Of a stretch of 64,000 nt of DNA, positions 36,347-44,866 are shown one piece after another. The notes under the pieces were generated by a model, which saw only the letters and a list, made by a program, of their open reading frames with translations, was not told where the DNA came from and did not search any database. The translations under genes and the position numbers were made by a program. Origin of the DNA: Bradyrhizobium betae (GTDB lineage Bacteria > Pseudomonadota > Alphaproteobacteria > Rhizobiales > Xanthobacteraceae). The DNA is taken from assembly GCF_004123905.1 (NCBI RefSeq), contig NZ_MZXW01000004.1, forward strand, positions 1-64,000. Reading direction: 5' to 3'. Every line of letters starts with the position of its first letter. Within the stretch, counting starts at the first letter, position 1.

Positions 36347-37062
36347 TGTCGCTGCTGGAGCTGCGCGAGCTGAACAAGCATTTTGGCGGCCTGCACGTCA
36401 CCAACGCCGTAAACCTCACGCTCGAGCCCGGCGAGATTCATTGCCTGATCGGCCCGAACGGCGCCGGCAAGAGCACGCTGTTCCGCCTGATCCTCGGCGA
36501 GCATCATCCGGGAAGCGGCGATATCCTCTTCGCCGGGGAGAACATCACGGCGCTGAAGTCCTTTGCGCGGATTCACCGCGGCTTGTCGGTCAAATTCCAG
36601 GTGCCCGGCGTCTTCAAGGGCCTGTCCGTCCGCCAGAACCTCGAGATCGCCTTGCAAAGCCGGCATCGTGGCGCCGAGCTCGAAGCCGAGATTGGCCGGC
36701 TGCTCACCTTCCTCGGACTGGAATCCGAACAGGCGCAGACGGCAGGCAATCTCAGCCACGGCCAGAAGCAATGGCTGGAGATCGGCATGGCGATCAGCCT
36801 GAAGCCGCGCCTTCTCTTGCTGGACGAGCCGACCGCCGGCATGTCGCCCGAGGAAACCCACATGACCGGCGAGATGGTGCAGCGGCTCAATGCCGATGGC
36901 ATGACGGTGCTGGCGATCGAGCATGACATGGCGTTCGTGCGCCAGGTCGCCCAGCGCGTCACGGTGCTGCATCTCGGCCAGGTCTTCGCGCAGGGCTCGA
37001 TCGACGAGATCGTGGCCGACGAGCGCGTTGCGGCGATCTATCTGGGGCAGGCCCATGCTTGA
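36346..37062 (+). CDS. Amide/urea-type ABC transporter ATPase (LivG/UrtD family)
   Basis: This 238-residue ATPase has Walker A GPNGAGKST, the GLSVKFQVPGVFKGLSV region typical of UrtD-like proteins, signature LSHGQKQW, Walker B LLLLDEPTAGMS and the switch VLAIEHDM. ATG 36346 overlaps the permease stop (TGATG). A longer frame from 36061 lies within the permease gene. It overlaps the next ATPase by 8 bases. Confidence 0.93.
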   Translation: MSLLELRELNKHFGGLHVTNAVNLTLEPGEIHCLIGPNGAGKSTLFRLILGEHHPGSGDILFAGENITALKSFARIHRGLSVKFQVPGVFKGLSVRQNLEIALQSRHRGAELEAEIGRLLTFLGLESEQAQTAGNLSHGQKQWLEIGMAISLKPRLLLLDEPTAGMSPEETHMTGEMVQRLNADGMTVLAIEHDMAFVRQVAQRVTVLHLGQVFAQGSIDEIVADERVAAIYLGQAHA

Positions 37063-37783
37063 TATGGCGCGTAAGGAAGTCATCCTCGCAACGCTGGCCC
37101 TGCGCGCCGGCTATGGCGGCAAGCCGGTGCTCCAAGGCCTCGAGATCGAGGTGCGGGAAGGCGAGATCGTCGCCGTGATCGGGCGCAACGGCGTCGGCAA
37201 GTCGACGCTGATGAAGAGCCTGATCGGGCTGGTGCCGGCAATGAGCGGCTCGATCGTCTATCGCGGCGAGGCGGTGGATTCGCTACCGGCGTACAAGCGC
37301 GCGCGGCTCGGCATGGGCTATGTGCCGCAGGGGCGCGACGTGTTTCCACGCCTGACCGTCGGCGAGAACGTCGCGGTCGGCGCCGCGATCAAGGGCGGCG
37401 GCATTCCCGAGGCAGGCCGCCGCAGGATCGTCGAGGCCTTTCCGATCCTCGAAGAACGCTGGCACCAGCGCGCCGGCACCATGTCTGGAGGCCAGCAGCA
37501 GCAACTCGCGATCGGTCGCGTCCTCATTGCCGATCCCAATCTCATCCTGCTCGACGAGCCCTCGGAGGGCATCCAGCCCAACATCGTTCAGGACATTGCG
37601 CGCAACATGGTCGCGCTCAACCGCAGGACCGGCGTGACCATCATCCTCGTCGAGCAGAATCTCGACATGATCCGCGCCATGGCACAGCGCTGCTACGTCA
37701 TGGACAAGGGGCGCATCGTCGCAAGTCTCGACCGCTCCGCGCTCGACGACGAGGCGGAGATGCGCCGCCATCTGGCAGTCTAG
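37055..37783 (+). CDS. Amide/urea-type ABC transporter ATPase (LivF/UrtE family)
   Basis: This 242-residue ATPase has Walker A GRNGVGKST, MGYVPQGRDVFPRLTV (the LivF/UrtE Q-loop region), signature MSGGQQQQ, Walker B LILLDEPSEGIQP and the switch ILVEQN. The start is ATG 37055 inside the end of the previous gene, with a second in-frame ATG 9 bases later. It completes the importer encoded from 33041 and is followed after 31 bases by the formamidase gene. Confidence 0.93.
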   Translation: MLDMARKEVILATLALRAGYGGKPVLQGLEIEVREGEIVAVIGRNGVGKSTLMKSLIGLVPAMSGSIVYRGEAVDSLPAYKRARLGMGYVPQGRDVFPRLTVGENVAVGAAIKGGGIPEAGRRRIVEAFPILEERWHQRAGTMSGGQQQQLAIGRVLIADPNLILLDEPSEGIQPNIVQDIARNMVALNRRTGVTIILVEQNLDMIRAMAQRCYVMDKGRIVASLDRSALDDEAEMRRHLAV

Positions 37784-37814
37784 AAAAAACGACGCCCAAC
37801 CAAGGAGAACAGCA

Positions 37815-38804
37815 ATGGCCTGGCAAAACGATTCCATCATGGCACGCAAAGGCGTCGCCAAGGGCGAGCGTGGCAAGGAGTACACCATCACGGAGAGCGA
37901 GCAGGGCAAGTACCATTATGTCTACGGTCCCTATGTGGGGCCGGTGCTGACCGTCGATCCCGGTGCGGTCGTCTCGGCCGAGACGCACGACGCGTTCGAG
38001 GGCGCGATCAAGCATGAGACCGATAGCCCGTCAAAAATCCTCAACTTCCCGTTCCTCAATCCGCAGAACGGGCCCATCCATGTCAATGGCGCGGAGAAAG
38101 GCGATACGCTTGCGGTCTATATCGAGAGCATCGTGCCGCGCGGGCCGCAGCCGTGCGGCACCACCGTGGTCATGCCTGACTTCGGTGGCCTGGTCTCGAC
38201 CGGCCAGACCGCGCTGCTCAATCCGGCGTTGCCGGAGCGTGTGAAGAAGCTCGTAGTCGACGCTAAGACCGGTACGAAGTGGAACGACAAGATCACGTTG
38301 CCGTATGAGCCCTTTATCGGCACGATCGGCACGTCGCCGGAGATCGAGGCGATCTCCTCGCTGGTCCCCGACTATTACGGCGGGAACATGGATTTGCCCG
38401 ATGTCGGCGTCGGTGCCGTCGTCTATTTGCCTGTTAACACCAAGGGCGCGCTGCTCTATCTCGGCGACTGCCACGCTGCGCAGGGGGATGGTGAGCTCTG
38501 TGGCGTCGCCATCGAGCATCCGACCGTGACCACGGTGCAGATCGACCTCATCAAGAACTGGACCATCTCCTGGCCGCGGCTCGAGACCAGGGATTTCATC
38601 ATGACCATCGGCTCGGCGCGGCCGATGGAGGATGCGGCCCGCATCGCCTATCGTGAGCTCTGCCGCTGGATGGCAGCCGACTACGGTTTTGAGGAGATCG
38701 ATGCCTATATGCTGCTGACCCAGGCGGGGCGTGTCCGGCTCGGCAACATGGTCGATCCCAAATATACGCTCGGCGCCTCCATCAAGAAATCCTATCTGGT
38801 TTGA
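37815..38804 (+). CDS. fmdA: Formamidase/acetamidase family enzyme
   Basis: This 329-residue enzyme starts at ATG 37815 after AAGGAGA. It is in the acetamidase/formamidase family: NPQNGPIHVNGAEKGDTLAVYI, IGTIGTSPEIEAI, YYGGNMDLPDVG and GDCHAAQGDGELCG match the conserved metal-binding core. It hydrolyses formamide or short amides to ammonia and the acid in the cytoplasm. It lies directly behind an amide importer and an amide-responsive regulator pair, so uptake, sensing and hydrolysis are in one transcription unit. Confidence 0.93.
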   Translation: MAWQNDSIMARKGVAKGERGKEYTITESEQGKYHYVYGPYVGPVLTVDPGAVVSAETHDAFEGAIKHETDSPSKILNFPFLNPQNGPIHVNGAEKGDTLAVYIESIVPRGPQPCGTTVVMPDFGGLVSTGQTALLNPALPERVKKLVVDAKTGTKWNDKITLPYEPFIGTIGTSPEIEAISSLVPDYYGGNMDLPDVGVGAVVYLPVNTKGALLYLGDCHAAQGDGELCGVAIEHPTVTTVQIDLIKNWTISWPRLETRDFIMTIGSARPMEDAARIAYRELCRWMAADYGFEEIDAYMLLTQAGRVRLGNMVDPKYTLGASIKKSYLV

Positions 38805-38817
38805 GGTCGGCCGGATC

Positions 38818-40557
38818 ATGTCCACCACCCACAAGGTCGCCGCCGTCCAGTTCGAGCCCACCATGTTCGAGAAGGAGCGCAACATCGCACGCCTGCTCGA
38901 GCTCTGCGAGCAGGCGGCGGCGGCCGGTGCAAGGCTCATCGTCACGCCGGAGATGGGAACGACCGGCTATTGCTGGTTCGACCGCGCCGAGGTCGCCCCC
39001 TTTGTCGAGACGATCCCGGGTCCGACCACGAACCGCTTTGCGGCGCTGGCGCGCAGGCAGGACTGCTACATCGTCGTCGGCATGCCGGAGGTCGACGAGG
39101 ACGGCATCTATTTCAACACGGCCGTCCTGATCGGGCCCGACGGCATCGTCGGCCGTCACCGCAAGACCCATCCCTACATCTCCGAGCCGAAATGGGCGGC
39201 GGCGGGCGATTTGCACAACCAGGTGTTCGAGACGCCGATCGGGCGGATCGCGCTGCTGATCTGCATGGACATCCATTTCGTGGAGACCGCGCGGCTGATG
39301 GCGCTCGGCGGTGCGGACGTCATCTGTCACATCTCGAACTGGCTGGCGGAGCGCACGCCGGCGCCATACTGGATCAGCCGCGCCTTCGAGAACGGCTGCT
39401 ACGTCATCGAGAGCAACCGCTGGGGGCTTGAACGCACCGTGCAGTTCAGCGGCGGCAGCTGTGTGATCGCACCGGACGGGCAGGTGATCGCTGTGCTCGA
39501 CAAGGGCGACGGCGTCCTGATGTCGGAGATCGATCTCGAAGCCGCACGTGCGCGCCGTGTGCTCGGGGAGACTGTGTTCGCGCAGCGCCGACCGGAGCTC
39601 TATCCGGAACTTCTCACCGACACGTTCAGCTGGAATCCGCGCGACTTCTTCGGCCTTTACGGTCACGAGCCCTGGCCGGCTGGAAAGACGTCGCGGGTCT
39701 CAGTCGCGCAATTTGCGCCGGCCGATGACATCAGCCGCAATCTCGGAGAGATCGCAGCACTCGCAGGCAAGGCGAAAGCCGAAGGCGCGGAGCTCGTCGT
39801 CTTTCCGGAGCTGGCGATGACGGGACTTTCCGATCCCTCGACATCCGCCCAACCGATACCGGGTCGGGCGACGGACAGCCTTGGCATGCTGGCAAGGGAG
39901 CTCGACCTCTATCTTGTCTGCGGTCTCGCCGAGCGCGACGGCGATCTGGTCTACAACAGCGCCTGCCTCATCGCGCCCGATGGAGCCATCTCGGTCTATC
40001 GCAAGACACATCTCTCCGCCGACGAGCGCGGCTGGGCCACGGCGGGAGACGAATGGACCGTGGTCGATACGCCGATTGGCCGCATTGGGCTGTTGATCGG
40101 CCACGATGCGTCTTTTCCTGAAGCGGGAAGGGTGCTGGCGTTGCACGGCTGCGATCTCATCGCGTGCCCCGCCGCGATCAAAGGGCGCTTCAGTTCGTCG
40201 CATGCGGGCACCGAAGTCGGGCAGCCAAAGCCGATTCCGACCGGCCCAGATCCGCATCACTGGCATCATTTTCGTGTTCGCGCGGGCGAGAACAACCTGT
40301 TTTTCGCCTTCGCCAATGTCGTCGATCCGGACCGCTTCTATCCCGGGCTGAGCGGCGTATTCGGACCCGACACGTTCGAGTTTCCGCGGCGGGAGGCGAT
40401 CGTGGCCGGCGGCACGGGCCTTGCCACCGCGCTGGTCGACACCACCAATCTCGACAGCGTCTATCCGACCAACGTGGTGCGGCGAAAGGATCTGGTGTCG
40501 ATGCGCATGCCGCACAGCTATCGTGGATTGATCAAGGCGGCCGCGAGCAACTACTGA
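38818..40557 (+). CDS. Double-domain nitrilase-superfamily protein, second domain lacking the catalytic cysteine
   Basis: This 579-residue protein contains two carbon-nitrogen hydrolase domains in tandem. Domain 1 (about 5-285) has the full triad: Glu45 in TPEMG, Lys116 in RKTH, Cys149 in LLICMDIHF. Domain 2 (about 292-575) keeps Glu331 in FPELAM and Lys396 in RKTHLS, but the nucleophile position is Gly428 in LLIGHDASFPE. The second half should therefore be inactive and may regulate or scaffold. ATG 38818 is used; an upstream in-frame ATG lies within fmdA. It is 13 bases after the formamidase stop. Substrate: a nitrile or amide, unknown. Confidence 0.9.
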   Translation: MSTTHKVAAVQFEPTMFEKERNIARLLELCEQAAAAGARLIVTPEMGTTGYCWFDRAEVAPFVETIPGPTTNRFAALARRQDCYIVVGMPEVDEDGIYFNTAVLIGPDGIVGRHRKTHPYISEPKWAAAGDLHNQVFETPIGRIALLICMDIHFVETARLMALGGADVICHISNWLAERTPAPYWISRAFENGCYVIESNRWGLERTVQFSGGSCVIAPDGQVIAVLDKGDGVLMSEIDLEAARARRVLGETVFAQRRPELYPELLTDTFSWNPRDFFGLYGHEPWPAGKTSRVSVAQFAPADDISRNLGEIAALAGKAKAEGAELVVFPELAMTGLSDPSTSAQPIPGRATDSLGMLARELDLYLVCGLAERDGDLVYNSACLIAPDGAISVYRKTHLSADERGWATAGDEWTVVDTPIGRIGLLIGHDASFPEAGRVLALHGCDLIACPAAIKGRFSSSHAGTEVGQPKPIPTGPDPHHWHHFRVRAGENNLFFAFANVVDPDRFYPGLSGVFGPDTFEFPRREAIVAGGTGLATALVDTTNLDSVYPTNVVRRKDLVSMRMPHSYRGLIKAAASNY

Positions 40558-40578
40558 ACCAAGAAAAGGAAACCGGCC

Positions 40579-41340
40579 ATGGATCTGGGACTCAAGGGCG
40601 CGAAAGTTCTTGTCACAGGAAGCACCAAGGGCATCGGCCGTGCGATCGCCGAGACATTTGCCGCCGAAGGCGCCGATGTCGGCGTCTGCGCGCGCAATCT
40701 GCCCGAGGTCGAGAGCACGGTCGCCGCGCTCAAGGCCAAGGGCGTCGCGGCCTATGGCGGTGCGGTCGACGTCGCTGACGCAGCCGTGCTGAAGGCATGG
40801 GTCGGCGACATGGCGGCAAAGCTCGGCGGCATCGACGTCGTCGTCGCCAATGTCAGTGCGCTGGCGATCGGGCAGGATGACGAGAGCTGGGAGAAGGAAT
40901 TTTCGACCGACATGATGGGCACGGTCCGGCTGGTGAACGCGGCCATGCCTTATCTCGAGAAGAGTTCCGCCGGCGCGATTGTCACCATATCGAGCGTCTC
41001 CGGGCGCGAGGTCGATTTTGCGGCCGGTCCCTACGGCACGTTCAAGGCGGCGATCATCCATTACACACAGGGGCTCGCCAACCAGATCGCGGCGAAGAAC
41101 ATCCGCGCCAACTCGGTGTCGCCGGGCAACACCTATTTCGACGGCGGCGTCTGGAACATGATCAAGGACAACAACCCCGAGCTTTACAAGACCGCGCTGG
41201 CGCTCAATCCGACCGGGCGGATGGGCACGCCGCAGGAAATGGCCAACGCCGTCGTCTTCCTCGCCAGCCGTGCCGCCAGCTTCATCACGGGCACCAACCT
41301 CGTCGTCGACGGTGCCCTGACGCGCGGCGTGCAGTTTTAG
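40579..41340 (+). CDS. Short-chain dehydrogenase/reductase
   Basis: This 253-residue classical SDR has the nucleotide loop TGSTKGIGRA (residues about 14-23), VVVANVSALA in place of the usual NNAG, Ser in VTISSVSGRE, the active Tyr-Lys in GPYGTFKAA, and a terminal VVDGALTRG block. It is intact for oxidoreductase function, probably NAD(P)-dependent. It is the last gene of the amide operon, 21 bases after the nitrilase gene, and is followed by a strong terminator at 41509-41547. Its part in amide or nitrile use is not clear. Confidence 0.92.
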   Translation: MDLGLKGAKVLVTGSTKGIGRAIAETFAAEGADVGVCARNLPEVESTVAALKAKGVAAYGGAVDVADAAVLKAWVGDMAAKLGGIDVVVANVSALAIGQDDESWEKEFSTDMMGTVRLVNAAMPYLEKSSAGAIVTISSVSGREVDFAAGPYGTFKAAIIHYTQGLANQIAAKNIRANSVSPGNTYFDGGVWNMIKDNNPELYKTALALNPTGRMGTPQEMANAVVFLASRAASFITGTNLVVDGALTRGVQF

Positions 41341-41457
41341 ACGAACGTATTGCCGCTGCCAGGAGGGAGATCGCGAAAGCCATGCGTGCGGCTTTCCTAC
41401 AAGGGCGCAAGACGGCGGGGCGCAGTGTGACGATCGAGCGATGGTTGCACTCTGCTC

Positions 41458-41541
41458 CTGTTTTGCCCGACGTGTCGAAGCGATCGACGCCGCAAATTCG
41501 CAAGCAAGAACAACCCCATTCTACTGTGCATGGGGTTGTTT
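41458..41541 (+). repeat. Dispersed repeat, copy B
   Basis: CTGTTTTGCCCGACG (41458-41472) and a block from 41521 with TACTGTGCATGGGGTTGTTT match copy A at 778-878 in order and orientation. The right half of this copy forms the terminator hairpin listed at 41509-41547. I recall similar sequences in other Bradyrhizobium intergenic regions, but no search was done. Confidence 0.6.
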
Positions 41542-41547
41542 CGCATT
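41509..41547 (+). terminator. Rho-independent terminator between convergent operons
   Basis: AACAACCCCAT (41509-41519) and ATGGGGTTGTT (41530-41540) form a perfect 11-bp stem with a 10-base loop, followed by TCGCATTTTTT. It ends the rightward amide operon. The reverse strand has the same stem, so it may also stop the leftward operon that ends at 41564. The 223-base gap 41341-41563 shows nothing else. Confidence 0.8.
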
Positions 41548-41563
41548 TTTTGTTTGGTCACCC

Positions 41564-41851
41564 TCAACCCTGGCGTCGCAGGAAGCCCGTGATCGTGACC
41601 TTTTCCCAGATGCCGGCTTCGGCAAATGGGTCTGCATGATTGAAGGCCTCGACTTCGCTGCGGCCGGGTGCCTCGATCAGGAACAGGCTGCCGATCATGG
41701 TCTGGCCATCGTCGGAGACGAGCGGGCCCGACATCACGATCTTGACGCCGAAGCGCGAGGTGTCACTGAGGAAAGCCTTGTGGGCGTCATAATTGGCGAG
41801 CCGGGTCGGCAATGCGCCGGCGCGGTCGAGGGCGTGAATGGCGAACAGCAT
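41564..41851 (-). CDS. YCII-family protein
   Basis: This 95-residue single-domain protein has the YCII pattern: MLFAIHALDR start, RLANYDAHKAFL (with the conserved His), IVMSGPLVSDDG, GSLFLIEAPGRSEVEAFNHADPF (with the conserved Asp). YCII proteins are small alpha-beta barrels, in some cases with dehydrochlorinase or hydrolase activity, often in aromatic catabolic loci. It is the last gene of the leftward operon, 76 bases after the sugar-type binding-protein gene. Its role is unknown. Confidence 0.9.
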   Translation of the reverse strand: MLFAIHALDRAGALPTRLANYDAHKAFLSDTSRFGVKIVMSGPLVSDDGQTMIGSLFLIEAPGRSEVEAFNHADPFAEAGIWEKVTITGFLRRQG

Positions 41852-41927
41852 GGTGGTCTCCGTATTCTTGGCTTCGTTCTTGGGACGGCCGCGAGGCGGC
41901 CGTCCGTGTTTGTCGAGATGGACTGAT

Positions 41928-42899
41928 TTACTTGGCGCCGAGCTTGCTGGCCTCCTCGAAGGTCGGACAGGTACGCTGTTCCAGCGGCACGTCGAACGGC
42001 TGGTAGTTGTCCTTGGTGATGACGGTCGGCTTCAGCACGATCTCGCTGATGACAGGCTGGTTACGCAAGGACCGGATCGCCATCATGGTGCCGAGGCAGC
42101 CTTGGGCAAATCCGTTGTAGTCGCCGCTCGCGAGCAGCTTGCCGGACTTGATCGCGTCGATGGCCTCCTTGGTGCCGTTGATGCCGATCACCTGGGCCTT
42201 GCGATTGGCGCCGTCGAGTGCCTCGATCGCGCCGACCGCCATGGCGTCGTTGGCGGCGAGCACGCCGTCGATCTGCGAATTCGACTGCATCAGGTTTTCC
42301 ATGACCTGGAGCGCCTGAAGCCGCTGGTAGTTGCCGGGCTGCGAAGCCAGCAGCTTGGCGCCAGCATTCTCCTTCAGCGCGTCGTTGAAGCCGCGGACGC
42401 GGTCGACATTGGTCAGCGAGCCCTTGACGCCCTCGATGATGACGATGTTGCCCTTGCCACCCAGCGTCTTGAGCATGAAGCGCGCGGTCTCCAGTCCAAG
42501 GCTGTAATCGTCCGCGCCGACGAAGGAGAGGAACTTTCCACCGGCGGAACGGTCGGTGATGTTGACGACGGGGATCTTGGCTTCGTTGATCTTCTCGACG
42601 CCCGGTACCATCGCCTTGTAGTCAACCGGCGTGAAGACGATCGCGCTCGGCTTCTTCACCACGACGTCCTCGATCTGGCTGAGCTGCTCGGGGATCGAGT
42701 CCGGCTTGGTCGGGATGTACTGCAGCGTCTTCGCGTTCAGCGTCTTCGCCATGTTGTCGGCACCGACCCGCACCGTCTGGAAGAACGGATTGGTTTGGTT
42801 CTTGGTGAAGACGGCGATGGTCTCGCCGTCGGCACGCGCCTCGGTGAACGCGGCCGCCACCAATAGCGGTAGTGCCAAATAACCCAGTTTCTGTTTCAT
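41928..42899 (-). CDS. Ribose-type ABC transporter periplasmic binding protein (SBP family 2)
   Basis: This 323-residue protein starts at ATG 42899 behind GGAGG. The signal peptide is about residues 1-23 (ending TEARA). The fold is type-I periplasmic binding protein of the RbsB kind: IAVFTKNQTNPFF, PSAIVFTPVDYKAM, VVNITDRS, DGVLAANDAMAVGAIEAL and VIGINGTKEAIDAIKSG. RbsB-like receptors bind sugars, inositol, purines or aromatic-like small molecules. All surrounding enzymes belong to aromatic or amide catabolism, so the ligand may not be a sugar. Confidence 0.93.
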   Translation of the reverse strand: MKQKLGYLALPLLVAAAFTEARADGETIAVFTKNQTNPFFQTVRVGADNMAKTLNAKTLQYIPTKPDSIPEQLSQIEDVVVKKPSAIVFTPVDYKAMVPGVEKINEAKIPVVNITDRSAGGKFLSFVGADDYSLGLETARFMLKTLGGKGNIVIIEGVKGSLTNVDRVRGFNDALKENAGAKLLASQPGNYQRLQALQVMENLMQSNSQIDGVLAANDAMAVGAIEALDGANRKAQVIGINGTKEAIDAIKSGKLLASGDYNGFAQGCLGTMMAIRSLRNQPVISEIVLKPTVITKDNYQPFDVPLEQRTCPTFEEASKLGAK

Positions 42900-42941
42900 G
42901 TTGCCTCCATCCCTCATTTTGCTTGTTGGACTTCTAAGTGC

Positions 42942-43919
42942 TCATTGCGCGCGGCGGCGGGTCTTCATGTCGAGCCAGACCGCGAGAATGACGATGATGC
43001 CTGTCACCAGCGGCTGCCAGTTGGCGCTGACCGAGAGCAAATTCATGCCGTTCAGCACCAGCGTCAGGATCAGCGCGCCGATGAAGGTGCCGAACACGGT
43101 GCCGACGCCGCCGAACAGCGAAGTGCCGCCGATCAGCACCGCCGCAATCGCAGGCAGCGTCAGGCTTTCGCCGATGTCGGCTTCGGCCGAGTTGAGCCGC
43201 GACAGGAAGATGATCGAGGCGAGCCCCGCCATGGTGCCTGACACCGCGTAGACCAGCAGCAATCGCCGCGCGACCGGAATGCCGGAGAGGCGAGCCGCGA
43301 CCGGATTAGCGCCGATCGCATAGATCTCCTGGCCCCAGATCGTCCGCTGCGCGAACAGTGTCCCTATGCCGAGGAACACCAGCAGCAGATAGACCGGAAT
43401 GGGCAGGCCGAACAGATAGCCGCTGCCGATCTGGCGGAAGCCGGCCGGGAAGCCGTGAAGGGTCTCGCCCGCCATGTACCAATAGGTGAGGCCGTTCAGC
43501 ACCCAGAGCATGCCATAGGTGGCGATGAAGGAGGGAATGCGGAGGGCAGTAACCATCACGCCGTTGAGGAGGCCGACGATGCCGCCGCAGGCAAGGCCGG
43601 TGAGGATGCCGAGCGCCGGCGAACCGGTCTTGTGGATCACGGTGCCGGCGATACAGGCGGACAGTGCGACATTGGCACCGACGGAGAGATCGAGGCCGGC
43701 GGTCAGCACCACCAGCGTCAGGCCGGAGGCGATGAAGAAGGTCAGGCTCGCCTGCCGGAGCACATTGAGGATGTTGCCGAGGCTCAGGAAGGAATCGCTG
43801 AGCACGGCGAGCACGGCGCAGATCAGCAGCGCTGCGAGCAGGCGATAAAACATCTGGATCGCGTCCTGCGACAGGAACGAGCGGGGCGGCATCATGGCGT
43901 CTTTGGAGATGTCGGTCAT
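42942..43919 (-). CDS. Ribose-type ABC transporter permease (RbsC family), second
   Basis: This 325-residue inner-membrane permease has the RbsC features: LGNILNVLRQASLTFFIASGLTLVVLTAGLDLSVGA, LNGVMVTALRIPSFIATYGML, and the end GGTSLFGGVGTVFGTFIGALILTLVLNGMNLL. Its start overlaps the stop of the other permease by four bases. The presence of two different permeases suggests a heterodimeric channel. Confidence 0.93.
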   Translation of the reverse strand: MTDISKDAMMPPRSFLSQDAIQMFYRLLAALLICAVLAVLSDSFLSLGNILNVLRQASLTFFIASGLTLVVLTAGLDLSVGANVALSACIAGTVIHKTGSPALGILTGLACGGIVGLLNGVMVTALRIPSFIATYGMLWVLNGLTYWYMAGETLHGFPAGFRQIGSGYLFGLPIPVYLLLVFLGIGTLFAQRTIWGQEIYAIGANPVAARLSGIPVARRLLLVYAVSGTMAGLASIIFLSRLNSAEADIGESLTLPAIAAVLIGGTSLFGGVGTVFGTFIGALILTLVLNGMNLLSVSANWQPLVTGIIVILAVWLDMKTRRRAQ

Positions 43920-44866
43920 GCGCGGCTCCGCAGGCCGTCGAGGAACAGCGCGACGATGACGAGAATTCCGACGCTTGCGACCTGCACCGACGATGGCATC
44001 GAGATCAAGTTGAGCCCATTGCGCAGTACGCCGACCGCGATCACGCCGAGCAATGTGCCAAGCAGCCAGCCATTGCCGCGCTCGAACGAGGTGCCGCCGA
44101 CCGCGACGGCGGCGATAGCATCGAATTCGAGTCCAAGGCCTGCGGTGGGGTGGCCGGAATTCATCCGCGCGGTCATCAAGAGGCCAGCGATGCCGGCCAT
44201 GGCGCCGCCGAGCGCATAAACCGCGATTAGCAGCTTGTTCGGCGACAGCCCCGCGTAGCGCAGCGCCTCGCGATTGCCGCCGAGCGCGAAAATGTAGGTG
44301 CCGAAGCGGGTGTGATAGAGCAGGCCGTGGAAGGCCGCGTAGGTCACCAGCGCCATCACGATCGGCACGGGAATGCCGAGCAGCGTCGACGAATAGATGT
44401 CGCGCACGCTGTGGGGGATGCCGACCACGCTCTGGCCGTCGCTGACGATCAGCGACAGGCCTTGCGCCATGCCGAGCGTCCCGAGCGTCGCGACGAAGGG
44501 CGGGATGCCCAGGATCGCGACCAGCCAGCCGTTGGCGATGCCGAACGCCGCGCCGACCAGCAGACCGGCGCCCAGGCCCAGCAGCATCGAGTGGGTCGCG
44601 AGCGATACGATGGCGACGCAGAGCGAGGTCAGCGTCAGCACCGCGCCCATCGAGAGATCCAGCCCCTCGGTCATGATGATCAGCGTCATGGGCAGCGCGA
44701 GCATGGTCAGGATGGTGGACTGCACCAGCACGTTGGAGAGGTTGGCGACCGACAGGAAGCCGGGCGCGATCGCGCTGAACAGGGCGATCAGCAGCACCAG
44801 CACGATGGCAACGCCGGGAATCCGTTGCAGCGGATTGGGTTGAGAGACGACCGCGGCCTCACGCAT
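43916..44866 (-). CDS. Ribose-type ABC transporter permease (RbsC family), first
   Basis: This 316-residue inner-membrane permease has VLVQSTILTMLALPMTLIIMTEGLDLSMGAVLTL, NGWLVAILGIPPFVATLGTLGMAQG and VGGTSFERGNGWLLGTLLGVIAVGVLRNGLNL. It overlaps the ATPase gene by 8 bases and the second permease by 4. RbsC-type systems often use one permease as a homodimer, so the pair here is less common. Confidence 0.93.
   Translation of the reverse strand: MREAAVVSQPNPLQRIPGVAIVLVLLIALFSAIAPGFLSVANLSNVLVQSTILTMLALPMTLIIMTEGLDLSMGAVLTLTSLCVAIVSLATHSMLLGLGAGLLVGAAFGIANGWLVAILGIPPFVATLGTLGMAQGLSLIVSDGQSVVGIPHSVRDIYSSTLLGIPVPIVMALVTYAAFHGLLYHTRFGTYIFALGGNREALRYAGLSPNKLLIAVYALGGAMAGIAGLLMTARMNSGHPTAGLGLEFDAIAAVAVGGTSFERGNGWLLGTLLGVIAVGVLRNGLNLISMPSSVQVASVGILVIVALFLDGLRSRA

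Noticed and set aside
31208..37783. Identification of this region as a urea (UrtABCDE) transporter locus
   Set aside because: The proteins resemble Urt components, but there are no urease genes, and an AmiC/AmiR pair plus formamidase and nitrilase point to amides. The Urt name was not used.
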